Below, piece after piece: positions 11,325 through 21,221 of a stretch of 64,000 bases of DNA (positions within the stretch are counted from its first letter, which is position 1; each line of letters starts with the position of its first letter). A program made the translations under genes and the position numbers. Below the pieces are notes generated by a model. That model did not search any database. It was not told where the DNA came from and worked only from the letters and a program-made list of their open reading frames with translations. The DNA is taken from NCBI RefSeq assembly GCF_023746595.1, contig NZ_CP080572.1:620001-684000 (forward strand), read 5' to 3'. The stretch comes from Thermococcus argininiproducens (GTDB lineage: Archaea; Methanobacteriota_B; Thermococci; Thermococcales; Thermococcaceae).

Positions 11325-12227
11325 CTACTTACTCATCTCTAGCATTCTCTCGATGGCCTTCTTGGCTTTTACAGCAATTTCTTCAGGTACTTCAATTTCG
11401 TATTTCTCGTCTCTAAGGGCCTCGTAGATGTGCTTAAGTGTAATTGATTTCATTCCAATGCAGAAGGCATCCTCATTTGCGGGATAGAACTTTTTGCCTG
11501 GATAGAGCTTTTGTAGCCGATAGATCATTTCCTTCTCAGTAAAGACAACCCACTCGTCGTGCTGGCAGGCGTTTCTAACCATTCCTCCTGTTGATACTAT
11601 TAAATCTGCTCCTTTCTGCACTTCGGGATTGCACTCGGGGTGAACCATTAGCTTTGCATTTGGGTATTCTTTTCTTGCCCTCCTAACATCTTCGAGGGTG
11701 AACTTCTTGTGAACATAGCAATGGCCCCCTTCTGGGATCGGGATAATTCTTTTGCCAGTCTTTTTAGCGACGTAGTATGCTAAATTGTTATCAGGCCCAA
11801 AAATTATCGTATCTGCGTTAAGTTTCTCTACTATCTTAGCAGCATTGGCCGAGGTTACTGTTACATCAGCGTAGGCTTTAGTTTCAGCGGTGGTATTAAC
11901 ATAAAGAACGACCGGGGCACCAGGATATTTTTCCTTAGCTTCAAGAATATGTTCCACCTTTAGCATGTTGGCCATGGCACAGGTTGCTCTTTTTGTTGGG
12001 AGGAGGACTTTTTTGTCGGGATTCAAAATTTTAGCAGTTTCGGCCATAAAATCAACGCCAGCAAAAACTATGATGTCAGCATCAACATTTACAGCTTTTC
12101 TTGCTAATTCGAGGCTATCCCCTAAAAAATCAGCTATATCTTGTATCTCAGGTAGCTGGTAGTTGTGGGCTAATATTACAGCATTCTTTTCTTCTTTAAG
12201 TCGCATAATTTCCTCAATTAAGTCCAT
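11325..12227 (-). CDS. nadA: Quinolinate synthase
   Basis: 300 residues. It condenses iminoaspartate, made by NadB, with dihydroxyacetone phosphate. The [4Fe-4S] ligands are visible as Cys83 (RATCAMAN), Cys170 (EGGHCYVH) and Cys256 (DAFCIGM), spaced as in the Pyrococcus enzyme. The ATG at 12227 follows GGAGGTGCTAAT. Upstream in-frame starts would extend it back into nadB and have no family match. It starts one base after the nadB stop, so the two are coupled. Confidence 0.96.
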   Translation of the reverse strand: MDLIEEIMRLKEEKNAVILAHNYQLPEIQDIADFLGDSLELARKAVNVDADIIVFAGVDFMAETAKILNPDKKVLLPTKRATCAMANMLKVEHILEAKEKYPGAPVVLYVNTTAETKAYADVTVTSANAAKIVEKLNADTIIFGPDNNLAYYVAKKTGKRIIPIPEGGHCYVHKKFTLEDVRRARKEYPNAKLMVHPECNPEVQKGADLIVSTGGMVRNACQHDEWVVFTEKEMIYRLQKLYPGKKFYPANEDAFCIGMKSITLKHIYEALRDEKYEIEVPEEIAVKAKKAIERMLEMSK

Positions 12228-12228
12228 A

Positions 12229-13614
12229 TTAGCACCTCCAAAAGCTGGGTTTCTTAAACTCCTCTCTTGTGAATGGAAAGTCTGCTCTATAGTGCACCCC
12301 TCTACTTTCCTCTCTCCATAAGGCACTCTTTAGAATACCTTCTGCGAGGCATTTAATTCTCTCATCTGCTTCAATGTTTTTAAGCTTTTTAATACCTTCC
12401 TTGAGCTTTTCTCCACGTCTCACAATCCCTGCATGTTCCCAAAGCACTTTCCTAATCTGCTCTACATCCCCGGCTTCTTGGCTAGTATTCGCTGGCTCTG
12501 TATTTTCTCTAAGTTTTGGTCTCTCTCTAAAAATAGTCCTTGAAACTTCAAGTCCGCTTACGATACATTCTAGGAGTGAATTACTTGCTAATCTATTTGC
12601 CCCATGAAATCCATTATTGGCAGCTTCTCCAATGGCATACAAGCTCTTTATGTTGGTTCTATAATAAGCGTCAACGTTTAAACCGCCAATTGAGTAATGA
12701 GCTATTGGAGAGACTGGTATCAGAGTTTTCTCAGGATCTATACCTTCCTGTTTGAGAAATGCATATATTTGGGGAAACCTTAATTTGAAGTCTTTTACGT
12801 GAGTGGCATCCAAATAAACCTCTTTCCCCTCCTGTATCTGCATATAAATAGCCCTTGCAACAATGTCTCTTGGTTCAAGTTCATTGACAAACCTCTCCCC
12901 GTTTGAATTGATCAGCTTAGCTCCAGCTCCCCTTACTGCTTCGCTTATGAGCTTTACTCCGCTCTTCCCAATGAATCCAGTGGGATGAAATTGAACAAAT
13001 TCTAAATCTCTTGCTAAAGCCCCTCTCATAACAGCATCTCCAATCAGTATGCCAAGATTGAGTGGGGACCCAGCTGTGTATTTGAATAAAGCAGTATAAC
13101 CTCCAATTGCTAAAACTGTGGCATCAAATCTTAAGAGTTCACCATCGAGAAATACACCATAACATTTGCCGTTTTCAATAGCTAATGATTCTGCAAGTCC
13201 TTTGATGAAGTGGACATTCAACTCTTTTGCCCATGTGTAAAGGATCTTTGTTACATGCTTTCCGGTTTCATTTTTGATTGTGAAAACCCTGGGAAAACTA
13301 TGTCCCCCTTCAACTTCATTTTCTTCAAATTCCAGTCCAAGTGAGAGTAAAAAATCATAGGCTTCACTTGATCTCGAAATAACGCTCCAAACGACTTCTT
13401 CATTGTTTAGATGCCTACCTGCTTTTATTGTATCGAGAACATGATTCTTTATAGAGTCCCCGCTTAAGATTGGAAATGCTATACCCGCTTGAGCCAAATA
13501 AGAATTCGTCTTTTTTATGGTCTCTCCAACAACATAGACCTCGGTTCCTTTTTTTGCAAGAGCTATTGCAGCTGTTAACCCTGCTATCCCGTTTCCTACT
13601 ATTCCTATTCTCAC
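12229..13614 (-). CDS. nadB: L-aspartate oxidase
   Basis: 461 residues, flavoprotein of the succinate dehydrogenase family. The N-terminal [10 protein letters not shown] (7-16) binds [16 protein letters not shown] (around residue 340-355) is the C-terminal flavin/substrate block, and HPTGF and the [10 protein letters not shown] active-site segment are present. It is shorter than bacterial NadB in the C-terminal helical domain, which is usual in archaea. It starts with GTG after GGGGAGAATT. First gene of the nadBAC operon. A perfect palindrome lies just upstream. Confidence 0.93.
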   Translation of the reverse strand: MRIGIVGNGIAGLTAAIALAKKGTEVYVVGETIKKTNSYLAQAGIAFPILSGDSIKNHVLDTIKAGRHLNNEEVVWSVISRSSEAYDFLLSLGLEFEENEVEGGHSFPRVFTIKNETGKHVTKILYTWAKELNVHFIKGLAESLAIENGKCYGVFLDGELLRFDATVLAIGGYTALFKYTAGSPLNLGILIGDAVMRGALARDLEFVQFHPTGFIGKSGVKLISEAVRGAGAKLINSNGERFVNELEPRDIVARAIYMQIQEGKEVYLDATHVKDFKLRFPQIYAFLKQEGIDPEKTLIPVSPIAHYSIGGLNVDAYYRTNIKSLYAIGEAANNGFHGANRLASNSLLECIVSGLEVSRTIFRERPKLRENTEPANTSQEAGDVEQIRKVLWEHAGIVRRGEKLKEGIKKLKNIEADERIKCLAEGILKSALWREESRGVHYRADFPFTREEFKKPSFWRC

Positions 13615-13621
13615 AATTCTC

Positions 13622-13639
13622 CCCGAACAAATGTTCGGG
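13622..13639. promoter_or_regulatory. Perfect palindrome, candidate nad operator
   Basis: CCCGAACAAATGTTCGGG has seven-base perfect arms and a four-base spacer, and begins eight bases upstream of the nadB GTG. The TATA-like CTTTAAAAC at about 13646-13654 (minus strand) puts the transcription start inside or beside it, the usual place for an archaeal repressor. It is GC-rich against an AT-rich background and unlike the purine boxes. No other copy was noticed in the window. Confidence 0.65.
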
Positions 13640-13711
13640 ACTTTGTTTTAAAGTTTTCTGATAAAGAGAGTCTAAGAAATACAAAAATAGTATTGCAAAA
13701 TTAAGAAAGTT

Positions 13712-15853
13712 TCACTCCCCTAAAAGCGCGGGAAGTGAGTTATAAAGTGCTTTGGCACTTTCCAAGTTTAAACTTACAGTTTCTTTGTTTTCATGTTTGA
13801 ATAGTAGTGTTTTTCCTGTTACTTTCCCGATAATAGCGAACTCATTGAAGAGGTCTTTAGCTTTCTCGAGATTCTTTTCTTCGAAGCTCACTATAAATCG
13901 TCCTTGAGTTTCTGAAAAGAGCACTTCTACTAGTGAAAGCTCCCCATCTGTCGGGATTTTTGCTATGTCTATCTCAAATCCCTTATTTCCTGCAATTGCC
14001 ATTTCTATAAGTGCGATGGCCAGTCCGCCTTTGCTAACATCATGAACAGCTTTGACAAGCTTGAGCTCGATTGCCTTCAAAATGCTCTCAACGTTTTGTT
14101 TCTCCCTTTCAAGATCGACTCTTGGGGTGATTCCCCCTTCAATGCCAAAACTCTTATAGAGCTCACTTCCTCCAAGCTCTTTTTTAGTGATTCCCACAAC
14201 TGCTATTAAATCTCCTTCATCTTTGAGCCCCATTGTTGTAATGTTTTCAAGTTTCACTTTTCCGAGACCAGCAACAACTGGTGTTGGTTTTATGGGCTTG
14301 TTTCCTACCTCGTTGTAAAAACTGACATTCCCACTGACATAAGCCAGACCAAAAGCCTTTGCTGCATCAGCTAATCCTTTAATTGTCTCTATGAAGCTCC
14401 AGTAAACTTCGGGCCTTTCAGGTGAGGCAAAGTTAAGGTTGTCTACGAGTGCTAGGGGTTTTGCCCCAACGCTAGCGAGGTTTCTTACAACTTCGGCAAC
14501 GGCACTCATTGCTCCATGATAGGGATTTAAATACGAATAAGAAGGATTTCCATCGCTCACAAAGGCTAAACCATATTCATTGTTTATCTTAAGCACTGCT
14601 GCATCAAGGCCAGGCTTTAAGACAGTCCTTCCCTGAACTTCATGATCATATTGTTGCCATATCCATGCTTTACTAACTATATTGGGGCTTGACAGAACTT
14701 CAAGGAGGGCCTCCTCAACGCTGATTTCTGGCGTTTGTACATCTTTTTCGATATCATATGGTTTAGCTTCCCACTCTATTATGGGAACGTCTGCTAATAG
14801 ATCTATAGGAAGGTCTGCTATTTTTTCGTCATTCCAATAAACAATGTATCGAGGCTCTTCTATGGTTTCACCTACAATAGTCCATTCGAGTTCGTATTTT
14901 TCAAAGATCTTACCTATCTCATTGACATCTTCCTTTCTAACGGCAAAGAGCATTCTCTCCTGGCTCTCGGAGATCATGATTTCCATTGGATTCATGTTTG
15001 GCTCTCTTTGGGGGACTCTGTCTGCATAGATTATGGCTCCAAAACCTTTCTTTCCGGCCATCTCTGAGGAAGCACATGTTAAGCCCCCACCACCAAGGTC
15101 TTTGAGGGCCTTGACTTTGCCGGTCTTTAACGCCTCAAGAGTTGCCTCAATCAAAAGTTTCTCCGTAAATGGGTCTGGAATTTGAACAGCCGAACGGTCT
15201 TCCTCCTCTGCATTCTCGCTCAATTCTTCACTCGCAAAAGTTACGCCGTGGATTCCATCTCTTCCTGTTTTATTGCCAACTAAAACAAGCAAAAGCCCAC
15301 TTTCTTCCACATAACTGTGTACAAGCTCTTCAGGTTTCATTAAACCAATGCATGCCACATTCACAAGGGTGTAATTGTCAAGGCTTTCATCAAATTCCGT
15401 TTCTCCACCAACCGTTGGGACACCGATTCTATTTCCGTAGTCAGCTATCCCCTTAACAACGTACTCAAAGAGATACTTATTGCGCTCCTTCTCTAAGGGC
15501 CCAAAGCGAATTGGGTCTAAAAGGGCTATTGGCCTTGCACCCATACAGAGTATATCTCTCACAATTCCGCCAACACCTGTGGCCGCTCCGCCGTAGGGCT
15601 CAACAGCTGAAGGGTGGTTGTGGCTCTCTATTCCAACGACTATGGCAGTGTTTTCATCAAACTTTACAACCCCTGCATCTTCTCCCGGACCCAAAATCAC
15701 ATGCTCGTTTTCAGTAGGTAAAAGCTTCAACCACTTTCTGCTTGACTTGTATGATGCATGCTCACTCCACATTACCTCAAGCATGGCCTTTTCAACTTCG
15801 TTTGGCTCTCTGCCAAGCCTTTCCTTGATCAGCTTTTCCTCGTGAGGAAACAT
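13712..15853 (-). CDS. purL: Phosphoribosylformylglycinamidine synthase, large subunit
   Basis: 713 residues, small-type PurL that works with PurQ (glutaminase) and PurS to turn FGAR into FGAM with ATP. Typical blocks are [12 protein letters not shown] near residue 28, [33 protein letters not shown] and HDVSKGGLA. The ATG at 15853 follows GGTGATTCTT. An upstream in-frame start adds eight residues with no family match. It is separated from purQ and purS by an oppositely placed ATPase gene and has its own purine box. Confidence 0.97.
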   Translation of the reverse strand: MFPHEEKLIKERLGREPNEVEKAMLEVMWSEHASYKSSRKWLKLLPTENEHVILGPGEDAGVVKFDENTAIVVGIESHNHPSAVEPYGGAATGVGGIVRDILCMGARPIALLDPIRFGPLEKERNKYLFEYVVKGIADYGNRIGVPTVGGETEFDESLDNYTLVNVACIGLMKPEELVHSYVEESGLLLVLVGNKTGRDGIHGVTFASEELSENAEEEDRSAVQIPDPFTEKLLIEATLEALKTGKVKALKDLGGGGLTCASSEMAGKKGFGAIIYADRVPQREPNMNPMEIMISESQERMLFAVRKEDVNEIGKIFEKYELEWTIVGETIEEPRYIVYWNDEKIADLPIDLLADVPIIEWEAKPYDIEKDVQTPEISVEEALLEVLSSPNIVSKAWIWQQYDHEVQGRTVLKPGLDAAVLKINNEYGLAFVSDGNPSYSYLNPYHGAMSAVAEVVRNLASVGAKPLALVDNLNFASPERPEVYWSFIETIKGLADAAKAFGLAYVSGNVSFYNEVGNKPIKPTPVVAGLGKVKLENITTMGLKDEGDLIAVVGITKKELGGSELYKSFGIEGGITPRVDLEREKQNVESILKAIELKLVKAVHDVSKGGLAIALIEMAIAGNKGFEIDIAKIPTDGELSLVEVLFSETQGRFIVSFEEKNLEKAKDLFNEFAIIGKVTGKTLLFKHENKETVSLNLESAKALYNSLPALLGE

Positions 15854-15908
15854 AAGAATCACCTCTCTTATTGTCATAAATCTGTGAAAATTTAAAGTTT
15901 TTAAGGTT

Positions 15909-15933
15909 TATTTTGACAGAAAAATGTAAAAAT
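15909..15933. promoter_or_regulatory. Candidate purine operator of purL
   Basis: TTTTGACAGAAAAATGTAAA is close to the consensus. A second half site, TCTGTGAAAAT, lies at 15881-15891 near the start codon and the TATA (AACCTTAAAAAC, minus strand) lies between. Confidence 0.6.
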
Positions 15934-15970
15934 AATGAAAATGGAGGCATGTGAAACATTAAAGCTCTGA

Positions 15971-16075
15971 TTACTCCACTATTTTAATCACATTCACTTC
16001 TTTCCCTTTGTTCTCATTCACCATACATTCGCTTGAGTAAAGAATAATCATCACGGGCTTTTCTTTTAGTTTGAA
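15971..16075 (-). pseudogene. Short coding-like remnant
   Basis: Thirty-four codons are open between two stops in the purL-ATPase gap, reading like the end of a protein (…KPVMIILYSSECMV…). There is no ribosome site before the internal ATG and no promoter that fits. It may be a decayed gene end left by rearrangement in this gap, or chance. The rest of 15934-16119 shows nothing further. Confidence 0.2.
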
Positions 16076-16119
16076 TTAATTCCATAACCGGGCACAACAA
16101 TAACTCCGTGGATTGATAC

Positions 16120-16142
16120 TTATCTGACGCTTTAACAGATAA
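16120..16142. promoter_or_regulatory. Inverted repeat upstream of ATPase gene
   Basis: TTATCTG (16120-16126) and CAGATAA (16136-16142) form perfect seven-base arms around nine bases. It lies just upstream of the likely TATA box (GCTATTAAAC, 16151-16160) of the ATPase gene, where an activator or BRE-competing repressor could bind. Confidence 0.4.
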
Positions 16143-16169
16143 CCACAAAGCTATTAAACTCTAATGCAT

Positions 16170-16195
16170 TATAGTTTTATGCATAAAACTATAAG
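16170..16195. promoter_or_regulatory. 26-bp perfect palindrome at the ATPase gene start
   Basis: TTATAGTTTTATG followed by its exact reverse complement, with no spacer, ending one base before the GGTGAT ribosome site at 16196-16201. It covers the expected transcription start. The ATPase encoded next has a winged-helix segment, so self-regulation is possible. As RNA it would form a 13-bp hairpin next to the ribosome site. Confidence 0.6.
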
Positions 16196-16203
16196 GTGAT
16201 AAT

Positions 16204-17691
16204 ATGTTCGTAGACAGAAGGGTTGAATTAAAAGTATTGCATTCTGCTTATGACTCATTAAGGAGAGACGAGAAGGTTAATGTGGCTGTTATTGGGCCGA
16301 GAAGAATCGGAAAAACAGAGCTCCTTCTTAAATTTAAGAAGGAAGCTCATGGTGTAGTAGCGTATTTAAACTTACAGCGGATTGGAAGCTTGGAATCTTT
16401 CATCTTTGCATACGCAAGAGAACTCCTCTATGAAATTGCCAATGCATTAGGGATGAGACCTGAAAGAAGTGAGCTCCTAACATGGGATGATCTGCTTATC
16501 TTGTCAGCAAAACTCAACCTTGATAGAGAGGTTAAAGCCATTAAAGAGGGAACTCTTGGGACTCTTTTTGAAATGCAGGAGTTAATCTTAGAGAAAACAG
16601 AACAAAAAGCCGTTTTCATTTTGGATGAATTTCAAGAGGTTCTTAACTTTAAAGGCTTCTTAGAGACGATGCGTGCTGTTACGGAAAAGCAAAGGAATAT
16701 CGCGTACTTTGTTTCAGGTTCTGCTGTAAGAATGATGGAGGAAATTTTGGCTCCAAAGAACCCCTTCTTTGGTCAATTCAGGCGGATTTATCTCAGGGGC
16801 CTACCAAAAGAAGACACAATAGCACTTGCAAAAACAACTTTGGAAAGGGCTGGGGTTGATACTACTCACTCAGCGCTTGAGTTGATTTACAATCTCACTC
16901 AAGGCCACCCATTTTATGTTTTAGCCCTATGTAGGCGTCTAATTGAAGAGAGTTTTGAAAAAATCAGGCGTAAAGACGTTCACTATGCTTTTCTCACCGA
17001 ACTTTTGAGCGAAAAGGGGGACATTTACATGCATTTCGAGTATCTCTTCAACGAATCGCTCTCGAGAGCTTATAAAGGCCCAATACACAAACAAATTTTG
17101 CTCGTATTGGCTCAAGAAGAAGGATTAAGACTCTCAGATATTGCTAAGCGTTTGAATAAGCCCAGCGGTGAGGTGTCGAATTACTTGAAGTTCCTTTTGA
17201 GGACGGATTTAATCTTAAGGCAAGAGGATAGATACTACTTTGCCGATAAGCTTATGCGCTTTTGGCTTGCAAAGACTTACCTTGGCATCACTGAGCTGGA
17301 CCTTAGGGGGGAGAGATTTTTGGAAGAATTGATCAAGGAGCTGGAGGAAAAGTATCTCAGGGCGAAAAAAGAGCTTGGAATCGCAAAGGAGGCTGTGATT
17401 AGGGAGAGAATGAGAGAGGCTTTTGACCTTGATTTCAAGCCTTATCGGAGAGGTGAGGTTGAGTTTGATGGCGTTGCCTTTGATGATAGGATTTATGTGC
17501 TTGAGATTAAGTGGAGGAACAAGCCTGCGACCTATAGGGATGTAGAAGAGTTCATCAGGAAAGTTAAGAATGAGTTTGGGTCTGCAGTGATGTTTTTCTT
17601 CTCAAAATTTGGATTCACTGAAAAAGCTAAGGAATTGTGCGAGAAAGAGGGAGTTAAGATGCTCACACCTAAGGATTTGGAGGTGAGGTGA
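16204..17691 (+). CDS. Archaeal ATPase with winged helix and DUF234-type C-terminus
   Basis: 495 residues. The P-loop is GPRRIGKTEL (31-40) and Walker B is VFILDEFQE (137-145). A winged-helix region lies at about 295-345, and the C-terminus has VEFDGVAFDD...LEIKW (about 420-437), which fits the D-x(n)-ExK core of a PD-(D/E)XK-like fold known in DUF234 proteins. Such ATPases are abundant and variable in Thermococcales and their role is unknown. It lies between purL and purQ in the opposite direction, which breaks what is commonly a continuous purine set. GGTGATAAT precedes the ATG. Confidence 0.85.
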   Translation: MFVDRRVELKVLHSAYDSLRRDEKVNVAVIGPRRIGKTELLLKFKKEAHGVVAYLNLQRIGSLESFIFAYARELLYEIANALGMRPERSELLTWDDLLILSAKLNLDREVKAIKEGTLGTLFEMQELILEKTEQKAVFILDEFQEVLNFKGFLETMRAVTEKQRNIAYFVSGSAVRMMEEILAPKNPFFGQFRRIYLRGLPKEDTIALAKTTLERAGVDTTHSALELIYNLTQGHPFYVLALCRRLIEESFEKIRRKDVHYAFLTELLSEKGDIYMHFEYLFNESLSRAYKGPIHKQILLVLAQEEGLRLSDIAKRLNKPSGEVSNYLKFLLRTDLILRQEDRYYFADKLMRFWLAKTYLGITELDLRGERFLEELIKELEEKYLRAKKELGIAKEAVIRERMREAFDLDFKPYRRGEVEFDGVAFDDRIYVLEIKWRNKPATYRDVEEFIRKVKNEFGSAVMFFFSKFGFTEKAKELCEKEGVKMLTPKDLEVR

Positions 17692-17747
17692 GTTTTCTAA
17701 AAGATAAATAATTGATAAGAGGTTTCTAACTATTTAGCTCTGAAAAA

Positions 17748-18419
17748 TCACCTCTTAGCATACTCCACCATTGATTTGAACACCTTTAGCCCATCCTCGC
17801 TTCCAAGCCATTTATCGCTCGCCCTCTCTGGGTGGGGCATCATTCCCAAGACGTTGCCCTTCTCATTGCTTATTCCCGCTATGTTCAAGAGCGAACCGTT
17901 TGGATTCGTCTCATCCACTATGTTGCCCTTTTCATCGCTGTATTGAAAAGTTATCTTTACCCTACTCAAATCATCAGCGTAGTAATTGCCTTCAGCATGG
18001 GCTATTGGCATTCTAATGACTTCTCCCTCTTCGTAGAATTGGGTAAACGCGGTTTGGGTATCGCTAACTTTGAGATGAACCCATTTGCAGAGAAATCTTG
18101 GGATCTTGTTTGGTCTCAATGCTCCAGGTAAAAGCCCGCTTTCGGTTAAAACTTGAAAGCCGTTGCAAATTCCTAAAATTGGCTTGCCTTCACTAGCTAG
18201 AGCTTTAACCTCTTGCATTATCTCTGCTCTAGCACTTATTGCTCCAGCTCTCAAATAATCGGCATAGCTGAAGCCTCCAGGCAAAACAACGCCATCAAAG
18301 TTTTTGAGTGAGGATTTATACCAAACTCTCTCGACTTCTCCACCAGCCTTTTTAATCGCTTCAACAGTTTCAAAGTCGCAGTTTGTTCCAGGGAACACTA
18401 TTACAGCAAAGCGAGGCAT
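17748..18419 (-). CDS. purQ: Phosphoribosylformylglycinamidine synthase, glutaminase subunit
   Basis: 223 residues, class I glutaminase. Cys85 in GICNGFQ and the His/Glu of MMPHPERAS form the triad, and FPGTNCD is the family's N-terminal block. It supplies ammonia to PurL. The ATG at 18419 follows GGTGAGTGAG, overlapping the purS stop by close coupling (purS TGA at 18421). Last gene of purD-purP-purS-purQ. Confidence 0.97.
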   Translation of the reverse strand: MPRFAVIVFPGTNCDFETVEAIKKAGGEVERVWYKSSLKNFDGVVLPGGFSYADYLRAGAISARAEIMQEVKALASEGKPILGICNGFQVLTESGLLPGALRPNKIPRFLCKWVHLKVSDTQTAFTQFYEEGEVIRMPIAHAEGNYYADDLSRVKITFQYSDEKGNIVDETNPNGSLLNIAGISNEKGNVLGMMPHPERASDKWLGSEDGLKVFKSMVEYAKR

Positions 18420-18420
18420 C

Positions 18421-18666
18421 TCACTCACCTAAAGGTTCTATCTGGTACTCGTATGTGTGTATGACAGGGTTCGCGAGCAAACGACGGCACATCTCTTCTA
18501 CGTCTTCTTCAGGATTTTCGCTTTCAAAAGTGAGTTCAAAGTACTTTGGAACCTTCAACTCATCAATTTTATAGCCCAAATTCTTGAGAGCCTTTCCAAT
18601 TACTCTTCCTTCTGGGTCGTTTAACCCTTCTTTTAAGCGAACTACAACTCTAGCTTTCCATTTCAT
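18421..18666 (-). CDS. purS: Phosphoribosylformylglycinamidine synthase, PurS subunit
   Basis: 81 residues, the small bridging subunit of the PurLQS complex. Recognised by the [16 protein letters not shown] start, the conserved [11 protein letters not shown] middle and the NPVIHTYEY end. The ATG at 18666 has GGTGATGATC upstream. Longer in-frame starts overlap purP and have no family match. Confidence 0.95.
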   Translation of the reverse strand: MKWKARVVVRLKEGLNDPEGRVIGKALKNLGYKIDELKVPKYFELTFESENPEEDVEEMCRRLLANPVIHTYEYQIEPLGE

Positions 18667-18676
18667 GATCATCACC

Positions 18677-19819
18677 TCATGTAACAACCTTCTCAAGCTC
18701 ATCCAGCTCAATAGCACGCTTTATCTCAAGCGCAATCCTCCTTCCAGTACTCATCTCTTTCCTCCAGAGAGCGTTTCCATAGGGATGTCCCATAGCCATG
18801 TGAATGTTTGTTCCACCACCGGTTCTTGGAGCGACATCATATATGTAGAAGTTTAAGTCCTTGTCAACGGCCGTTTGGAGTGTAAAGGGCCCAATAACGC
18901 CGGGTGAGTAGTACTTCTTCGCAGCCTCTACATAGCGTTCGGCCATATCAAAGACCTTCTCAAGCAAAGATTCTCTAAGTGTTGATGATGCATGACCACA
19001 AACGGTGTACTCAGGTTCAAACTGGTGCTCGGGCAAAGTTAATTGCTGAGGAGCTGGCAATCTAACATGCCCATCCAAACTTGTCTCAAAGCGCCAGTCT
19101 ATTCCAAGGAGCTCAATATCTTCATCTATTGGTGAGTAGAAGAAGTCGAAGTTGAATACGGGGCCGATAATATAGCGTTCAATCCTTGCTTTGGTCAAAT
19201 CTTCCTCAGTGATTACACCGAGCTTTATAAGCTTCTCAGCTTTTTCTCTAAACTCTTTATAGCTTGCAGCGGTGAAGAAACCACGCTCAAGTCTCTTCTT
19301 TGCGTGAGGGAGTTTGACTATAACGAGACCGACATCGTCAATTTCCTCTGGTTTAACTGGTTCAGGGTAGGGTAAGCCAGCTTTCTCTAAGAGCCAGTAG
19401 TAGCTCTTCTCCTCACTCCTTTCTTCGCTCCTTAATAGGTTTCTACTTCCAAAGAGAGGTACTAGGAACTCATTCTCCACTCTGTCTATCCCAGTGTAAA
19501 CCACAAATGAGCGGTTAGGGACGAAGATAACGTTCTTCCTCCTCAGTTCTTCCTGGATATCGATGATCTTGCCAAACTTCTCCAAAACAATTACTTCATC
19601 GATAAAGCCCTTTGTCAGACCATCCTTTGTTGTCTTTTCTTTGAAATATCTTGCATAAGTTTTGTGTCTTCCCTTTTGGGAAACAATTAGGATTTTGAAG
19701 CCCTCAGCCTTGGCCCCATCTGCTATGTCAAGAGCAGAGTGGCTCCCAATCGCCCCTATAATTATGTTCTCTTTATCGTAATTTTTTAAAACCTCTAGAA
19801 TCTGCTCTCTTTCAATCAT
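18677..19819 (-). CDS. purP: FAICAR synthetase PurP, longer paralogue
   Basis: 380 residues. The start (GAIGSHSALDIADGAK), the VPNRSFVVYTGIDRVEN block and TGRRIALEIKRAIEL near the end place it in the PurP ATP-grasp family. Two features differ from the shorter copy and from the characterised enzyme as I remember it: the nucleotide loop reads PHAKKRLERGFF rather than a Gly-rich GGRGYF loop, and the metal site reads YDVAPRTGGGTN, with Asp where Glu is usual. It is co-transcribed with purD, purS and purQ, so a purine role is likely. Whether it makes FAICAR or does a related ligation is open. ATG 19819 has GGTGAGTGAA before it. Confidence 0.88.
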   Translation of the reverse strand: MIEREQILEVLKNYDKENIIIGAIGSHSALDIADGAKAEGFKILIVSQKGRHKTYARYFKEKTTKDGLTKGFIDEVIVLEKFGKIIDIQEELRRKNVIFVPNRSFVVYTGIDRVENEFLVPLFGSRNLLRSEERSEEKSYYWLLEKAGLPYPEPVKPEEIDDVGLVIVKLPHAKKRLERGFFTAASYKEFREKAEKLIKLGVITEEDLTKARIERYIIGPVFNFDFFYSPIDEDIELLGIDWRFETSLDGHVRLPAPQQLTLPEHQFEPEYTVCGHASSTLRESLLEKVFDMAERYVEAAKKYYSPGVIGPFTLQTAVDKDLNFYIYDVAPRTGGGTNIHMAMGHPYGNALWRKEMSTGRRIALEIKRAIELDELEKVVT

Positions 19820-19820
19820 T

Positions 19821-21116
19821 TCACTCACCTCTAATTGCTTTCATGAGTTCCATCCTTTTTGCGATGCTCTCTTTAGTTCCTACATCGGCGCGGTAGAAAA
19901 TTTCACCCTTAACATGCTTTATCCCTGCAGAAGCTATTTTTTCCGCTTCTTCGAGAGAATCAGCAATTCCAACAATTGCTAGTGCTCTTGAGCCAAGCAT
20001 TGTGAAGTTTTCATCTACCGAGGCATAGTAGACCTTAGCCCCTTCTTCTCTGATTTTATCCTCACTGATTTGAACCTTAACTCCCTTGATTGGATCAGTG
20101 GGATAACCTTTGGGTGCTATATACTTTACAACGGTGGCTTTTTTCTCAAACTCTGCTTTCTTTAGATTACCATCAACAATTCCTTCTCCAATCTCTACAA
20201 GAGAAGTTCTTAAAATTGGTAGAACGTTCATGGCCTCTGGATCCCCAAAACGGGCATTGAACTCTATAATCTTTGGTTCATCGTTTGCAAGCATAAACTG
20301 GCCATATAGAATACCTTTGTAAGGAGTTCCCTCTTTATACATAGCTTCAACAGTTTTTTTCAGAGTCTCAAGAGCTTTGTGATAATCTTCTCTTGGCACA
20401 AATGGTAGCAAATGGTCTTCGCAGGAATAAGAACCCATACCTCCTGTTATTGGGCCCACATCACCCTCATATGCGTGAGGGTAGTCCTGGGCGAGAGGCA
20501 TTGGAATAACTTTCTTTCCATCTGTGAAAACTTGGAACGTGAACTCCACGCCATCAGTTCTTTCCTCAACGAGAACTTTCCCATCCTTCTCTATCAAGGC
20601 ATTTGCATATTCCTTTGCCTCTTCATTGTCTTTGAGCTGGTAGCCGACTACTTTAACTCCTTTGCCTCCAGTGAGTCCAAGAGGTTTAACAACAACAGGC
20701 TTTCCAAATTCATCTATCCATGCTTTCATCTCAGCAACGTTATTGAAAACTTTGAATAGCTTTCTTCCTGGAATTTTGTACTTTTCCATTAATGCTCTTG
20801 CAAAGGCTTTGTTTGTTTCAAGTCGGGCTGCTTCTTTTGAAGGTCCAACTGTTGGAATTCCATTTTCCTCGAGAACATTGACAATACCCTTTTCAAGAGG
20901 AGCTTCGGGCCCAATAAATGCTAAATCTACTCTCCATTTTAAAGCGAAGTCAAGGACTTTTTGAACATCAGTCTCTTTAACAAGCCCATATTCCTTTGCA
21001 ATTCTTTTAATCCCGGGATTTAGGTGTTTTGCAACTACATAAAGCTCTGAATCTTTTGAAAGAGCCTCAGCAATTGCACTCTCCCTTCCACCTGCACCTA
21101 CGAGCAAAACGCGCAT
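19821..21116 (-). CDS. purD: Phosphoribosylamine-glycine ligase
   Basis: 431 residues, ATP-grasp enzyme making GAR. MRVLLVGAGGRESAIA is the family N-terminus, FIGPEAPLEKGIV, KPLGLTGGKGVKV (ATP loop), GPITGGMGSYS and EFNARFGDPEA follow in order. ATG 21116 follows GGTGAAGATC. Upstream in-frame starts run into the promoter. First gene of purD-purP-purS-purQ, divergent from purE across a purine box. Confidence 0.97.
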   Translation of the reverse strand: MRVLLVGAGGRESAIAEALSKDSELYVVAKHLNPGIKRIAKEYGLVKETDVQKVLDFALKWRVDLAFIGPEAPLEKGIVNVLEENGIPTVGPSKEAARLETNKAFARALMEKYKIPGRKLFKVFNNVAEMKAWIDEFGKPVVVKPLGLTGGKGVKVVGYQLKDNEEAKEYANALIEKDGKVLVEERTDGVEFTFQVFTDGKKVIPMPLAQDYPHAYEGDVGPITGGMGSYSCEDHLLPFVPREDYHKALETLKKTVEAMYKEGTPYKGILYGQFMLANDEPKIIEFNARFGDPEAMNVLPILRTSLVEIGEGIVDGNLKKAEFEKKATVVKYIAPKGYPTDPIKGVKVQISEDKIREEGAKVYYASVDENFTMLGSRALAIVGIADSLEEAEKIASAGIKHVKGEIFYRADVGTKESIAKRMELMKAIRGE

Positions 21117-21160
21117 GATCTTCACCATGAATTTGTTAAAATACATTGTTTTTAAGCTTT

Positions 21161-21184
21161 GTTTTAACATATAAATGATAAAAT
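21161..21184. promoter_or_regulatory. Shared purine operator between purD and purE
   Basis: TTTTAACATATAAATGATAA, with a second half site TTGTTAAAATACA at 21133-21145 near the purD start. The purD TATA (AAGCTTAAAAAC, minus strand) lies between. On the other side AATTTATAAGG (about 21181-21191) serves purE. Confidence 0.6.
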
Positions 21185-21221
21185 TTATAAGGGTAAACCT
21201 CTAGAGGGATGTGGTGATATA

